Shown: in pieces, positions 1-7,093 of the stretch | How positions within the stretch are numbered: the stretch's first letter is position 1 | Layout of the letters: each line of letters starts with the position of its first letter | Assembly: GCA_963721725.1 (NCBI GenBank) | Contig: CAVRLX010000009.1 | Location: 496,001-560,000 of the forward strand | Reading direction: 5' to 3' | DNA: 64,000 nt | Source of the DNA: RI-153 sp963721725 | GTDB lineage: Bacteria > Chloroflexota > Anaerolineae > Caldilineales > Caldilineaceae | Notes under the pieces: generated by a model | The model's database searches: none | Told to the model about the DNA's origin: nothing | The model's input: only the letters and a program-made list of their open reading frames with translations | Made by a program: the position numbers and the translations under genes

Positions 1-416
1 GCGGCTATGGTGTGGCTCCGCTTTATTGGCTGGCACAGACGCAACGGGGCATGGCCGCGCAGATCACGGCAATTATTGGCGCACGCACAGCCGTCGATGT
101 ACTCTATGCGGAGCGTTTTCTGGGGCTGGGCGAGCCGGGGCAGCGGGTGATCATCACCACGGAAGATGCCAGCACGGGCATGGCCGGGCGCGTGACCACG
201 GCGCTGGAGCCACTGTTGGCGGCAGGCGAGATCGACGGCATCTACGCCTGTGGGCCGCACGGCATGTTGGCTGCGCTGGAAAGGCTGGGGCAGGCGTATC
301 ATATTCCCACGCAACTCAGTTGGGAAGCCTACATGCGCTGCGCGATTGGCATCTGCGGCGCGTGCGAGCATGAGGGAAAACTGCTCTGTTTGGATGGTCC
401 GGTGTTGGGGAATTGA
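1..416 (+). CDS. pyrK: Dihydroorotate dehydrogenase electron-transfer subunit, C-terminal part
   Basis: This is the C-terminal part of a PyrK-type FAD/[2Fe-2S] subunit, which passes electrons from the catalytic subunit PyrD to NAD in pyrimidine synthesis. The reading frame is open to the left edge of the window, and its first residues (GYGVAPLYWLA) match the nucleotide-binding loop of the ferredoxin-reductase fold. The GTG at position 12 is therefore internal and not a start. The last 30 residues hold a cysteine cluster (CAIGICGAC, then a fourth Cys 8 residues later) typical of the PyrK iron-sulfur site. About half of the protein lies outside the window, and pyrD is not visible here. Confidence 0.9.
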   Translation, partial: GYGVAPLYWLAQTQRGMAAQITAIIGARTAVDVLYAERFLGLGEPGQRVIITTEDASTGMAGRVTTALEPLLAAGEIDGIYACGPHGMLAALERLGQAYHIPTQLSWEAYMRCAIGICGACEHEGKLLCLDGPVLGN

Positions 417-448
417 GTAAAAGGCAGATTCATACAAAATCTACGGAT

Positions 449-1249
449 TTAGATTTTTCTACCAGAAAGTCTTTTAAGCTTCAAAAACTGTTTTGCAAAT
501 TTTTCGGCGTTTACACGACTGTGTTCAATTGAGATAGCTTCATTGTTGTACTGTGCTTTTTTCGTCCAGTTGTATGAACCATGAATGACTGTTTTCAAAT
601 CTAAAACACAGAATTTATTATGCATCATATTCTCGTACTGACCTGTTACCTTCAATCTGTAAGTCTCAAACTCATCTTCAAAAGGCAATTGAGATTTCCT
701 GTTGATTTCATCATCAACGATAATCAGTTGTATATTCAATCCTTGTTGCTTTTTATCAGATAACTGTTTGTACAGTACTCTATCGGTAAACCATGCTACG
801 GCAACCCAAATAGTAAAATTAGCTGCCTGAATTTGCTCAACTATTTGCTTCTGGATCTTTTCGAAGTGAACATCGATTATAACCTCATCGGTTTTTTCAG
901 AATTGCCAGCTGATTGAAGTCGTCTGGCAATCTGTTCACACTCAACAAGTAACGCATTTTCGATAGGAGAGACTTCTATCCCCCTAAGCAGTTTTTGAGT
1001 CATCCAATGCTCTAGAAAAGCACCCGTTAGCTTGCCTACTGTATAATTTGACTCTTTTGCCCAAAACTCTCTAAGTCGCTTCGCCTTTGAGTTACCGCCA
1101 TCTCTATACTTATCTTCGTCTATATCAAGATAAGTATTCTCAATGATAAAATTTTGGAATGTTCTGTCGCTAAAGTCAAGGACAAAGCCAGTTTCCATCT
1201 CCAGAATCTTTTCCAATTTTAACTTGTCAACGCTTGTTAAGTCTGCCAT
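449..1249 (-). CDS. PLD-superfamily nuclease with AbiJ-like N-terminal domain (candidate defence protein)
   Basis: The 266-residue protein has two parts. Residues about 8-85 carry a pattern (GFVLDFSDRTF, then SKAKRLREFW, then VGKLTGAFLEHW) that I recognise from N-terminal domains of AbiJ-like abortive-infection proteins. Residues about 125-255 form a single phospholipase D-like domain with an HKD-type motif (HNKFCVLD, then GSYNWT, then NNE), as in single-domain PLD nucleases that act as dimers. A nuclease effector with a sensing domain is the likely role, but this is inference. The gene is clearly more AT-rich than its neighbours, which suggests horizontal gain. AGGA lies a few bases before the ATG. 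It stands alone next to a Uma2 gene. Confidence 0.8.
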   Translation of the reverse strand: MADLTSVDKLKLEKILEMETGFVLDFSDRTFQNFIIENTYLDIDEDKYRDGGNSKAKRLREFWAKESNYTVGKLTGAFLEHWMTQKLLRGIEVSPIENALLVECEQIARRLQSAGNSEKTDEVIIDVHFEKIQKQIVEQIQAANFTIWVAVAWFTDRVLYKQLSDKKQQGLNIQLIIVDDEINRKSQLPFEDEFETYRLKVTGQYENMMHNKFCVLDLKTVIHGSYNWTKKAQYNNEAISIEHSRVNAEKFAKQFLKLKRLSGRKI

Positions 1250-1334
1250 TTTTATCCTACGGCTGTGCTTAATTATGCCTTAACCATGTGTGCCTATGAC
1301 GATCCACCGTTCGAACCAACAAGTACTTAGACTA

Positions 1335-1901
1335 TTATTTAGCCGTATCATACGGAAATAACTCCTCCACAGCTAGCGACCAGCCGGGAACAGCCGGTTC
1401 GGCTTCGGCATGATCGCCACGCCGATAGATGGTGGGTTGGCTGGGATTGTCTGACCGATAGACCCGCACAATGTCGTCGCTAAGGATATCCACATCCCAC
1501 ACGACAAGCGTGCCAGCCGCGAAATAATCGGCCCGTTTGTCGGCCATCTCCCGCTCGGCCATCGCGCCATAATCATTTTCACTGCGAACCTCCACCGCAA
1601 AGATCGGCGCGCCTTCCAGAAAACGCATTCCCGTTGAACGCCCCGTGTAAAAAGCGGCATCTGGGCTAAACGAACGGCGATGAGGCAGATCAACGATGAA
1701 CCCTGCATTGTCCCCAATGGCATACCCGGAGCGTGTTTGCCGGGCATAAGTACGCAGACTAGCATAGATCTCACCTGCCACGAAACTAGGCAGAAATCCT
1801 GTCGGTGACATGAGGACAATTCCTCCGTTTACTAGTTCCGCTTTTGCGTGATTGGCGACCTCGGCCAGATCATCAACCGTTGCACTCTTAATTTGTGTCA
1901 T
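1335..1901 (-). CDS. Uma2 family endonuclease
   Basis: The 188-residue protein matches the Uma2 (DUF820) family of PD-(D/E)XK-fold putative nucleases, which is greatly expanded in Chloroflexi and Cyanobacteria. Family features are the N-terminal ELVNGGIVLMSPTG turn, the SPDAAFYT segment carrying the active-site Asp, the PIFAVEVRSENDYG strand carrying the Glu, and the K-x3-Y-x2-AG helix start (KRADYFAAGT). GAGG lies about 6 bases before the ATG. The biological role of the family is not settled. The gene is not in an obvious operon. Confidence 0.88.
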   Translation of the reverse strand: MTQIKSATVDDLAEVANHAKAELVNGGIVLMSPTGFLPSFVAGEIYASLRTYARQTRSGYAIGDNAGFIVDLPHRRSFSPDAAFYTGRSTGMRFLEGAPIFAVEVRSENDYGAMAEREMADKRADYFAAGTLVVWDVDILSDDIVRVYRSDNPSQPTIYRRGDHAEAEPAVPGWSLAVEELFPYDTAK

Positions 1902-2061
1902 GCTCTACCTCACAATTGTCCCTAGTCTCTCGCTCCCCCCAAGTCGTCGTTTATCATACTGTGACCCTTCATCTACGCCTAAATCGATGCCAGCAGGGAT
2001 TCCCGGTGTTCGCGGTGATGTTCGTACGAGCCGCGCAGAACGTCGATGAGTGAGTACCCGT

Positions 2062-2670
2062 TTAGCTAGCGGTGAACCATGCGGCAAAGGGTTGTACAGG
2101 CCCATGCCCTGGGTAAACATGGGTAGCCCCGTGCGCGTGCAGCAGACGCCAACTGGCGGTGACCACGGCGGGATCTTCATAGCCAATACGCTCCGGGTGG
2201 GTGAGATCGCCGATGAAAGCGGCGCCGTTGTCCAACAGCAGCGAGACGCTGTCGTCGGAATGGCCGGGCGTGTACAAGATTTGGCCGGGGATGTGGATGG
2301 TCGCCAGCAATGCGCGGCTTTCGGCACAGGAGATGCTCATATTGTCGTGGGTGCTAATCTCCGTGTAGTTGTCCTGAGGTTTGGTCCACTGCTGCATGGC
2401 GGGAATGGCGTCAACCTGCACGTCCATGACGAGGAGCGGCACGCCCGCTTTTTTAAGATCCTGGGCAGCGCCCGCGTGATCAATGTGATAGTGGGTGGCA
2501 AGGCCATAGCAAAGTTGGTGAATCGGGATGTCCATCCGGCGCAGATTCGCCAACAGTTCCCCGCCGCGCCCCGGCCAGCCCAGATCCACGAGCAGTCGAG
2601 ACTTGCCAACACTGATCACCCAGAAATTAGTCGAACGATAGCCGACGTTGACAATGGTGAGGGTATCCAT
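2062..2670 (-). CDS. MBL-fold metallo-hydrolase
   Basis: The protein of about 200 residues has all metallo-beta-lactamase landmarks in order: THYHIDHAG (metal ligands), PGHSDDSVSLLLD, GDLTHPE and the terminal YPGHGPV. It should bind two metal ions and hydrolyse a thioester, lactone or phosphoester, but the substrate cannot be read from sequence. I chose the ATG at 2670 because GAGG lies 6 bases upstream. The frame is open for 21 more codons, but those overlap the preceding gene. Only 13 bases separate it from the unknown conserved gene upstream, so the two are probably co-transcribed. Confidence 0.88.
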   Translation of the reverse strand: MDTLTIVNVGYRSTNFWVISVGKSRLLVDLGWPGRGGELLANLRRMDIPIHQLCYGLATHYHIDHAGAAQDLKKAGVPLLVMDVQVDAIPAMQQWTKPQDNYTEISTHDNMSISCAESRALLATIHIPGQILYTPGHSDDSVSLLLDNGAAFIGDLTHPERIGYEDPAVVTASWRLLHAHGATHVYPGHGPVQPFAAWFTAS

Positions 2671-2683
2671 GGGGTCCTCATGC

Positions 2684-3676
2684 TCATCCAAAAGTTGCCA
2701 CAAATGCGCGGACTTCGGCCCTGGATGAACCATAGCTCACAATTGCAACGTCCAGCGGCGCGTTGGCAAAGAGCGTCAGCGCCCGCCGCAGCGCGTTGAA
2801 GATCCACACATCAGCATTGCCAAACGCGCCGCCGCCCAAGAGGGTTAAAAAGAGTTTGGTATTGCCCGTATGCGCAAAGTTTAACAGTGCCGCGCAAAAC
2901 GTCGCCTCATAAGCGGCTTCCAGCACCAGTTGAGCGAATGCTGCCCAGAGGTCTTTGGGTTGCCGCGAATAAGCCACAGGCAGCGCCGAGCAGTAGGCTT
3001 GGCTCACCCGATGTTCACAGCCGGACAGGGTGATCTGCGTCTCCCATTGCAGGCCGATACGCAAGTGCTGGCGCAAAGCGTCGCGCTCGGTTTCAGTCAT
3101 GGCGGCGAGCCGTTCGTTGATCTCCACCAAACCGCTTTGTGAGGCCAGGGCATAGCCATTTTGCATGGTCCACAGCCGGTTATCGGTGTTGCCCAACGCC
3201 TCGCCCATGTCACGCAAACAGTCGATCTGGTTGTGGGCAGATTGCCCTGTTTGCCCGTTCACCGGGGCAAAGTAGTTGCGATAGATTGTGCCAGCACCCG
3301 CGGCAATGGCACAGGCTGGACCCTGTGTGTGATCATAGGCATAGATCTCCACGCCCTGCTCCGGGGTAACCGAGGGCGAGGTCATTTCTAATAAGTTGAA
3401 CTGGGACGCTACCTGAAAGAGCGCGCCGGCGTTGGCCGGATCTTGATGAAAATTTTGGACGTTGCCCACCACTTCGCTCACCCTCAACTGCCCGCGCGTA
3501 GGGGGATGTGTCGCCACGCGAGCGCGCAATTCGGCCAGTGTGGGCGTTTCCAAGCGCCCATAGATCAAAGCGCGCCCATTGACGCTGGAGATGAGTTTAT
3601 CGTCCACGACGCGCAAATGGGCGCGCACCTGTTCAGGGGATTGCTCACGAAAGCCCGTTAGATCGTCAAACCACAT
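2684..3676 (-). CDS. Conserved protein of unknown function, possible macro/PARG-like C-terminal fold
   Basis: I do not recognise a named family with certainty in this 330-residue protein. The centre carries conserved-looking segments (VGNVQNFHQDP, then ALFQVASQFNLLEM, then QGPACAIAAGAGTIYRNYF). The C-terminus has a glycine-rich loop followed by an Asn and an aromatic (LTLLGGGAFGNADVWI). The Gly-rich loop and the ASQFN segment are reminiscent of ADP-ribose-binding macro or PARG-like folds. That likeness is a weak, visual inference. A GCAGGA lies before the ATG, and the MBL hydrolase gene follows 13 bases downstream. Confidence 0.8.
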   Translation of the reverse strand: MWFDDLTGFREQSPEQVRAHLRVVDDKLISSVNGRALIYGRLETPTLAELRARVATHPPTRGQLRVSEVVGNVQNFHQDPANAGALFQVASQFNLLEMTSPSVTPEQGVEIYAYDHTQGPACAIAAGAGTIYRNYFAPVNGQTGQSAHNQIDCLRDMGEALGNTDNRLWTMQNGYALASQSGLVEINERLAAMTETERDALRQHLRIGLQWETQITLSGCEHRVSQAYCSALPVAYSRQPKDLWAAFAQLVLEAAYEATFCAALLNFAHTGNTKLFLTLLGGGAFGNADVWIFNALRRALTLFANAPLDVAIVSYGSSRAEVRAFVATFG

Positions 3677-3719
3677 GGCATCCTGCCCTTCGAGGTTGGA
3701 TATAGGAGCTGACTTTGCG

Positions 3720-4205
3720 CTACGCCTCTGTGTTCATTTTTTGGATGACCTGGCGCTTGAGGTAGCCGATGAGGGCGTGCAGGCCGCGCAGCCGTTGCGG
3801 CGAGATGGCTTCGTGCAGCCCCAGCATAAAATGTACATCTTCTGGGGTTTTCAACACTGCTTCAGGCGTGGCTCCGTCCAGCCCCTCGGCCACAATCGCC
3901 GCATAGCCGCGCACCGTGGGCGATTCGCGCGGCACGTCAATGTAAAAATGCACGTTGCCGTCGGTTAGCTCCGTAAAGACGAAAACCGGGGTTTGGCATT
4001 CGTGAACCTGCTCCATGTTGGCGCGTTCGCCCTGTAAGCGGTCGGGAAGCTCGGGCATCTCCATGGCAAAATCAATGAGATATTCAATGCGATCACGCGG
4101 GGGCGTGGCGCGAAAATCCTCCACAATGGCGCGCAGGGCTGGGGGGCAGGCGGCCAGCTTTGCTTCAATGTCGTACTCTGCTTCCACGGATTGAACCTTT
4201 CTCAT
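3720..4205 (-). CDS. sufE: SufE family Fe-S cluster assembly protein
   Basis: The protein of about 161 residues matches the SufE family, which accepts persulfide sulfur from a SufS-type cysteine desulfurase and stimulates it. The hallmark segments are MPELPDRLQ, then MEQVHECQTPVFVF with the presumed sulfur-accepting Cys, then SPTVRGYAAIVAEGLDG, and a C-terminal LMLGLH-like helix (VHFMLGLHEAIS) followed by RLRGLHALIGYLKRQV. I placed the start at the ATG at 4205, where homology begins. A TTG at 4274 in the same frame would add 23 hydrophobic residues and lies inside an inverted repeat. No suf genes lie nearby. Confidence 0.88.
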   Translation of the reverse strand: MRKVQSVEAEYDIEAKLAACPPALRAIVEDFRATPPRDRIEYLIDFAMEMPELPDRLQGERANMEQVHECQTPVFVFTELTDGNVHFYIDVPRESPTVRGYAAIVAEGLDGATPEAVLKTPEDVHFMLGLHEAISPQRLRGLHALIGYLKRQVIQKMNTEA

Positions 4206-4253
4206 CAAAAAAAGGAATTGAGCGATGAAATTATAAAAGAGTAAGTAACGATT

Positions 4254-4322
4254 CAGGTGCGACGCACGGGTCAAGAGAGGATTCAGTGTTGTAGCCTAAT
4301 TCAGACCCGTGCGTCGCACCTG
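4254..4322. repeat. Inverted repeat with 19-base arms (GTGCGACGCAC family)
   Basis: The arms caggtgcgacgcacgggtc (4254-4272) and gacccgtgcgtcgcacctg (4304-4322) are perfect reverse complements around a 31-base centre. The 11-base core recurs at 19243-19256. It lies just upstream of the SufE start and could form a strong hairpin in either transcript. Confidence 0.85.
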
Positions 4323-4399
4323 AAGCTGAATAGTTACAATAGTAATGCGTAAAACGGGGCGAGCTTCTCACCTATCACGTTTCACGCCTCACCCTGCGT

Positions 4400-4828
4400 C
4401 TAGCGGATCTCCATTAACTGCAAGTTGAAGTTGAGCGCTTCCCCGGCCAGGGGATGGTTGGCGTCGAAGGTGATGCTATCGTCGTCCATCGCCGAGACGG
4501 TGGCAGTGAAGGCCTGTTCGCCTTGGCTCATCTGCACCTGCTGCCCCACGCTCAGGCCATCCGTTGGGGGCAACTGTTCGCGCGGAATCGTCAGCACCAT
4601 CTCCTCCCGGTGGGGGCCATAGGCCTCCTCGGCGGGGATACGCACATCTTTGATCTCGCCGACAGCCATGCCATCCACGGCGGCGTCAAAACCGGCGATG
4701 ACATGCCCGCTGCCCAGAATGAACTCCAATGGCTCGCTGCCGACAGAGCTATCAAATTGTTCGCCGTTGTCCAATGTTCCAATATAGTGAATGCGGACGG
4801 TGTCGCCCGCACTGGCTTTCTGTGTCAT
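4400..4828 (-). CDS. FKBP-type peptidyl-prolyl isomerase, SlyD-like
   Basis: The protein of about 142 residues is a SlyD-like FKBP. It has the FKBP core (VRIHYIGTLDNGEQFDSS, then LEFILGSGHVIAGFDAAVDGM) interrupted by the insert-in-flap chaperone domain (AEEAYGPHREEMVLTIPREQLP through DANHPLAG), and ends with the strand LNFNLQLMEIR. It should catalyse cis-trans isomerisation of prolyl bonds in cytoplasmic folding. It lacks the His-rich metal-binding tail of Escherichia coli SlyD. The ATG at 4828 begins the homologous part, with GAGGCG about 12 bases upstream. Confidence 0.93.
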   Translation of the reverse strand: MTQKASAGDTVRIHYIGTLDNGEQFDSSVGSEPLEFILGSGHVIAGFDAAVDGMAVGEIKDVRIPAEEAYGPHREEMVLTIPREQLPPTDGLSVGQQVQMSQGEQAFTATVSAMDDDSITFDANHPLAGEALNFNLQLMEIR

Positions 4829-4856
4829 CGTGACTAGGTTCGCCTCTCTTCGCAAA

Positions 4857-4890
4857 TCTGCCAGGTTTTGAGGAAACCTGGCAGATATTA
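4857..4890. repeat. Dispersed palindromic repeat (CTGCCAGGTTT family)
   Basis: The sequence reads tctgccaggttt, a short TGA-containing centre, then aaacctggcaga. The arms are perfect reverse complements. A close relative lies at 19166-19196. It sits between the SlyD-like gene and its upstream neighbour. Confidence 0.85.
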
Positions 4891-4907
4891 CAATTCCCAT
4901 GAAAAGA

Positions 4908-4937
4908 AAAAGGGCGCCGTGGATGCGACGCCCTTTT
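4908..4937 (-). terminator. Intrinsic terminator of the 65-residue protein gene
   Basis: The arms AAAAGGGCG and CGCCCTTTT flank a 12-base loop. On the minus strand the stem is followed by a T-rich run (CCCTTTTTCTTTTC). It begins 9 bases after the stop codon at 4946. Confidence 0.85.
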
Positions 4938-4945
4938 GTGTCCGC

Positions 4946-5143
4946 TTACTTCGAGCGCTTCAGAACTGGCAATCCGTTCTTACTCTCGGAAACTTCGTAG
5001 CCTTCTGGCACGGCCTCCAGCGATCCGTCTTTTGCCTCTTTGGCAAAGAAGTAAAGCGTCTGGTTGCGTCCGTTGCGGAGGGTTGTCTCCTTGGAGTGCA
5101 GAATGTAGGTTTTGCCCTTCGAGTTGGTGTATTCGTATGCCAC
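4946..5143 (-). CDS. Small conserved protein (65 aa) of unknown function
   Basis: This 65-residue protein begins AYEYTNSKGKTYILHSKE and ends EGYEVSESKNGLPVLKRSK. I recall similar tiny proteins annotated as hypothetical in several bacterial phyla. No function is known to me. It is polar, mixed-charge, and without membrane or signal segments. The start is GTG at 5143, preceded by AAGGATG about 8 bases upstream. An ATG in another frame 11 bases upstream gives only a shadow ORF. The gene has its own terminator directly downstream, so it appears to be a separate transcription unit. Confidence 0.8.
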   Translation of the reverse strand: MAYEYTNSKGKTYILHSKETTLRNGRNQTLYFFAKEAKDGSLEAVPEGYEVSESKNGLPVLKRSK

Positions 5144-5175
5144 GTTTGTTCCATCCTTTTCTAATACATACTTAC

Positions 5176-5345
5176 AGCCGATTTGGATTGATATCCACTA
5201 GAGAGTGTGGTGTATGGGGCCACAGGTCTCCACTGAGTTGCAACCGTTCACACATCGACGGCCTAGCCGGAGAGAAGCTACCTCCGGGGGATCGTGGGCC
5301 TCCGGCGAGTCAAACAGGCTGCTACCTCCTATTGTAGCCTAGAAG
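5176..5345. other. Structured intergenic region, possible small RNA
   Basis: This gene-free stretch contains a perfect 6-bp hairpin (CCGGAG and CTCCGG, 5259-5282) and a second hairpin ending at GTAGCC (about 5318-5341). It also holds two direct copies of GCTACCTCC (near 5276 and 5323). I could not match it to tRNA, SRP RNA, tmRNA or RNase P RNA. It is upstream of the 65-residue protein gene, so an untranslated leader is also possible. Confidence 0.3.
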
Positions 5346-5376
5346 CATAGAAATGGAAAAATGCAAATTAGAGTGG

Positions 5377-6171
5377 TCAGCGCTGATGTTTCGCTGGCAC
5401 AATCGCCCGCGTTGCCATGTAGGTGTCTATGTAGGCGTCAAGCGGATTGCCCGGCCAGCGATCTTCATACATGGCGGTCAACACAAAGCCCGCATCCAAT
5501 TGCCCGCCCATCTGATCAGCCAACGTGTGGCCGAACTCTAGCGCTTCGTCGGCGTCAATATAAGCTTGGCGTTCTTCGGCCCCAATGCTAGTCAGATCCG
5601 AATAGGGAATGGTGTGGCGCACCGTTAGAACCCCGTCACCCACCAGCGTCTGATCGAAAAGGTAGGTGACGGGGTTGATAAACCCGGCCAGCAGAATCCC
5701 CCCAGGGCGCAGCACGCGGTAGGCTTCGCGCCAAACCGGACGCACATCGGGAACGAACATGTTGGAGCAGGGATGAAAGATCAAATCGAAACTGTCGTCT
5801 GGGAAGATGGACAGATCGCGCATGTCGCCGTCGACGGTTAAGAGGTCCAACCCTTCGCGATCCGCCACCGTCCGATCTTGGGCCAATTGTGCCGGTGAAT
5901 TATCAAAGACCGTCACGGCTGCGCCGGCTGCCGCCAAGATCGGCCCCTGTTGCCCGCCGCCCGATGCCAGACAGAGTACCTCTGCCCCAGCCAGGGGCGG
6001 GAACCATAGGCGTGGCACGGGCTTGGTGGGCGTCAGCACAATTTCCCAAGCCCCACGGCGGGCGGCGGCGATCTCCTCACGGCCCACAGGCACAGACCAG
6101 CGGCTGCCGCGCGTGACCGCGGCGTCCCAGGCCCGGCGGTTGTGGCTGCGTACATCGATGGCATCTGTCAC
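5377..6171 (-). CDS. Class I SAM-dependent methyltransferase
   Basis: The 264-residue protein has the Rossmann-type SAM-binding order. Motif I is EVLCLASGGGQQG, followed by the acidic strand end AVTVFDNS, then VDGDMRDLSIFPDDSFDLIFHP and the post-motif YRVLRPGGILLAGF. It resembles methyltransferases of the UbiE/small-molecule type, but the substrate is unknown. The N-terminal SHNRRAWDAAV segment is common in this group. Only four bases separate it from the RAM-domain gene upstream, and it is the last gene of the minus-strand run that starts with pbpC. Confidence 0.9.
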   Translation of the reverse strand: MTDAIDVRSHNRRAWDAAVTRGSRWSVPVGREEIAAARRGAWEIVLTPTKPVPRLWFPPLAGAEVLCLASGGGQQGPILAAAGAAVTVFDNSPAQLAQDRTVADREGLDLLTVDGDMRDLSIFPDDSFDLIFHPCSNMFVPDVRPVWREAYRVLRPGGILLAGFINPVTYLFDQTLVGDGVLTVRHTIPYSDLTSIGAEERQAYIDADEALEFGHTLADQMGGQLDAGFVLTAMYEDRWPGNPLDAYIDTYMATRAIVPAKHQR

Positions 6172-6175
6172 AGGA

Positions 6176-6454
6176 TTATTTCAAGCCAATCGAGAACATC
6201 TGCTCAAGATCGTGGCGAGAATAGGCGCGGAAGGCAATCAGGGTCTCGGTGGAGACAATGGCTTCGTAGCTGCGGATGCTTTCGGTGACCAGTTGGGCCA
6301 GTTCGTCGTTCTGGCTCACACGGATCACTGCCACCAGATCATAGCGCCCGCCCACGGAATAGACCTCGGTAATGCCATCTATGCCAGCCAGTTGTTCAGC
6401 GGTCTCTTTAATTTTGTCCCGTTTCACGTTCATCAAAATAATTGCGGTTACCAT
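6176..6454 (-). CDS. Stand-alone Lrp/AsnC effector (RAM) domain protein
   Basis: The 92-residue protein consists only of the RAM (regulation of amino acid metabolism) domain that normally follows the helix-turn-helix of Lrp/AsnC regulators. Key segments are TAIILMNVKRDKIKETAEQL, then GITEVYSVGGRYDLVAVIRV and SYEAIVSTETLIAF. Such proteins form oligomers that bind amino acids. Without a DNA-binding part they probably act through partner proteins. The ATG has AGGAG about 7 bases upstream. It is followed closely by the methyltransferase gene. Confidence 0.92.
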   Translation of the reverse strand: MVTAIILMNVKRDKIKETAEQLAGIDGITEVYSVGGRYDLVAVIRVSQNDELAQLVTESIRSYEAIVSTETLIAFRAYSRHDLEQMFSIGLK

Positions 6455-6519
6455 ACGTATTCTCCTGCGAGTTTGAGATTGGGAAATGAGGTCGATTGGG
6501 GAGCGTCTCTACTTTCCAA

Positions 6520-7074
6520 TCACCTTGCCACCGTATCGTCTATCTTCATCCACGGCGGGTTGAGCGCGGCAATCTCGGCGTAGACGGGACAGTCGGCGGC
6601 GTGTGCGCCGGGCAGATAGCCCAGGCTCATGAGAAATTCGTTGACGATCTCGCCGCCGGTGAAGCGGAATGTCTTTTTGAAGAGCTTCACCCATGCGTCT
6701 TTAGGCAGCGGGTGATGCTGATCAAGCCAAGCGGCAAATGATCCGTACTCGCGGCGGATCTCCTGTAGCTGTTGCGCGTTATGAATGGCCGCCTCAATCT
6801 TGAGCCGGTTGCGGATGATGCCAGCGTCGGCCATCAAGCGCGCCCGCTCCGCCTCGCCATAGGCAGCCACGGTGTCAATGTCGAAACTGTCATAGGCGCG
6901 CTGAAAGTTCTGGCGCTTCTGCAAAATCGTGGCCCACGACAGCCCGGCCTGGTTGATCTCCAAAATCAGCCGCTCAAAGAGCACCGCATCCTCACGCGCC
7001 GGAAAGCCATATTCTCGGTCGTGATAGGGGGCATGAAGCGGATGGTGTGGGGCAAATTCACAGTAGGTGCTCAT
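6520..7074 (-). CDS. tag: DNA-3-methyladenine glycosylase I
   Basis: The 184-residue protein matches Tag, which removes 3-methyladenine from alkylated DNA in base-excision repair. It has YHDREYGFP near the N-terminus, the family core ILEINQAGLSWATILQKR, then AGIIRNRLKI and the C-terminal GYLPGAHAADCPVY. The zinc-binding residues known for Tag are visible as a Cys near the N-terminus (YCEF) and the His and Cys in the C-terminal segment. The alpha-2-macroglobulin gene ends only 19 bases upstream. Confidence 0.95.
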   Translation of the reverse strand: MSTYCEFAPHHPLHAPYHDREYGFPAREDAVLFERLILEINQAGLSWATILQKRQNFQRAYDSFDIDTVAAYGEAERARLMADAGIIRNRLKIEAAIHNAQQLQEIRREYGSFAAWLDQHHPLPKDAWVKLFKKTFRFTGGEIVNEFLMSLGYLPGAHAADCPVYAEIAALNPPWMKIDDTVAR

Positions 7075-7093
7075 GGTCTGTTTACTCCGTTGT

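Noticed and set aside
2050..2799. Plus-strand ORF of 249 codons opposite the MBL hydrolase
   Set aside because: It is antisense to a gene with complete metallo-hydrolase motifs and has no features of its own.
5176..5345. Assignment as 6S or SRP RNA
   Set aside because: No conserved loop of SRP RNA and no convincing 6S fold could be drawn by eye.
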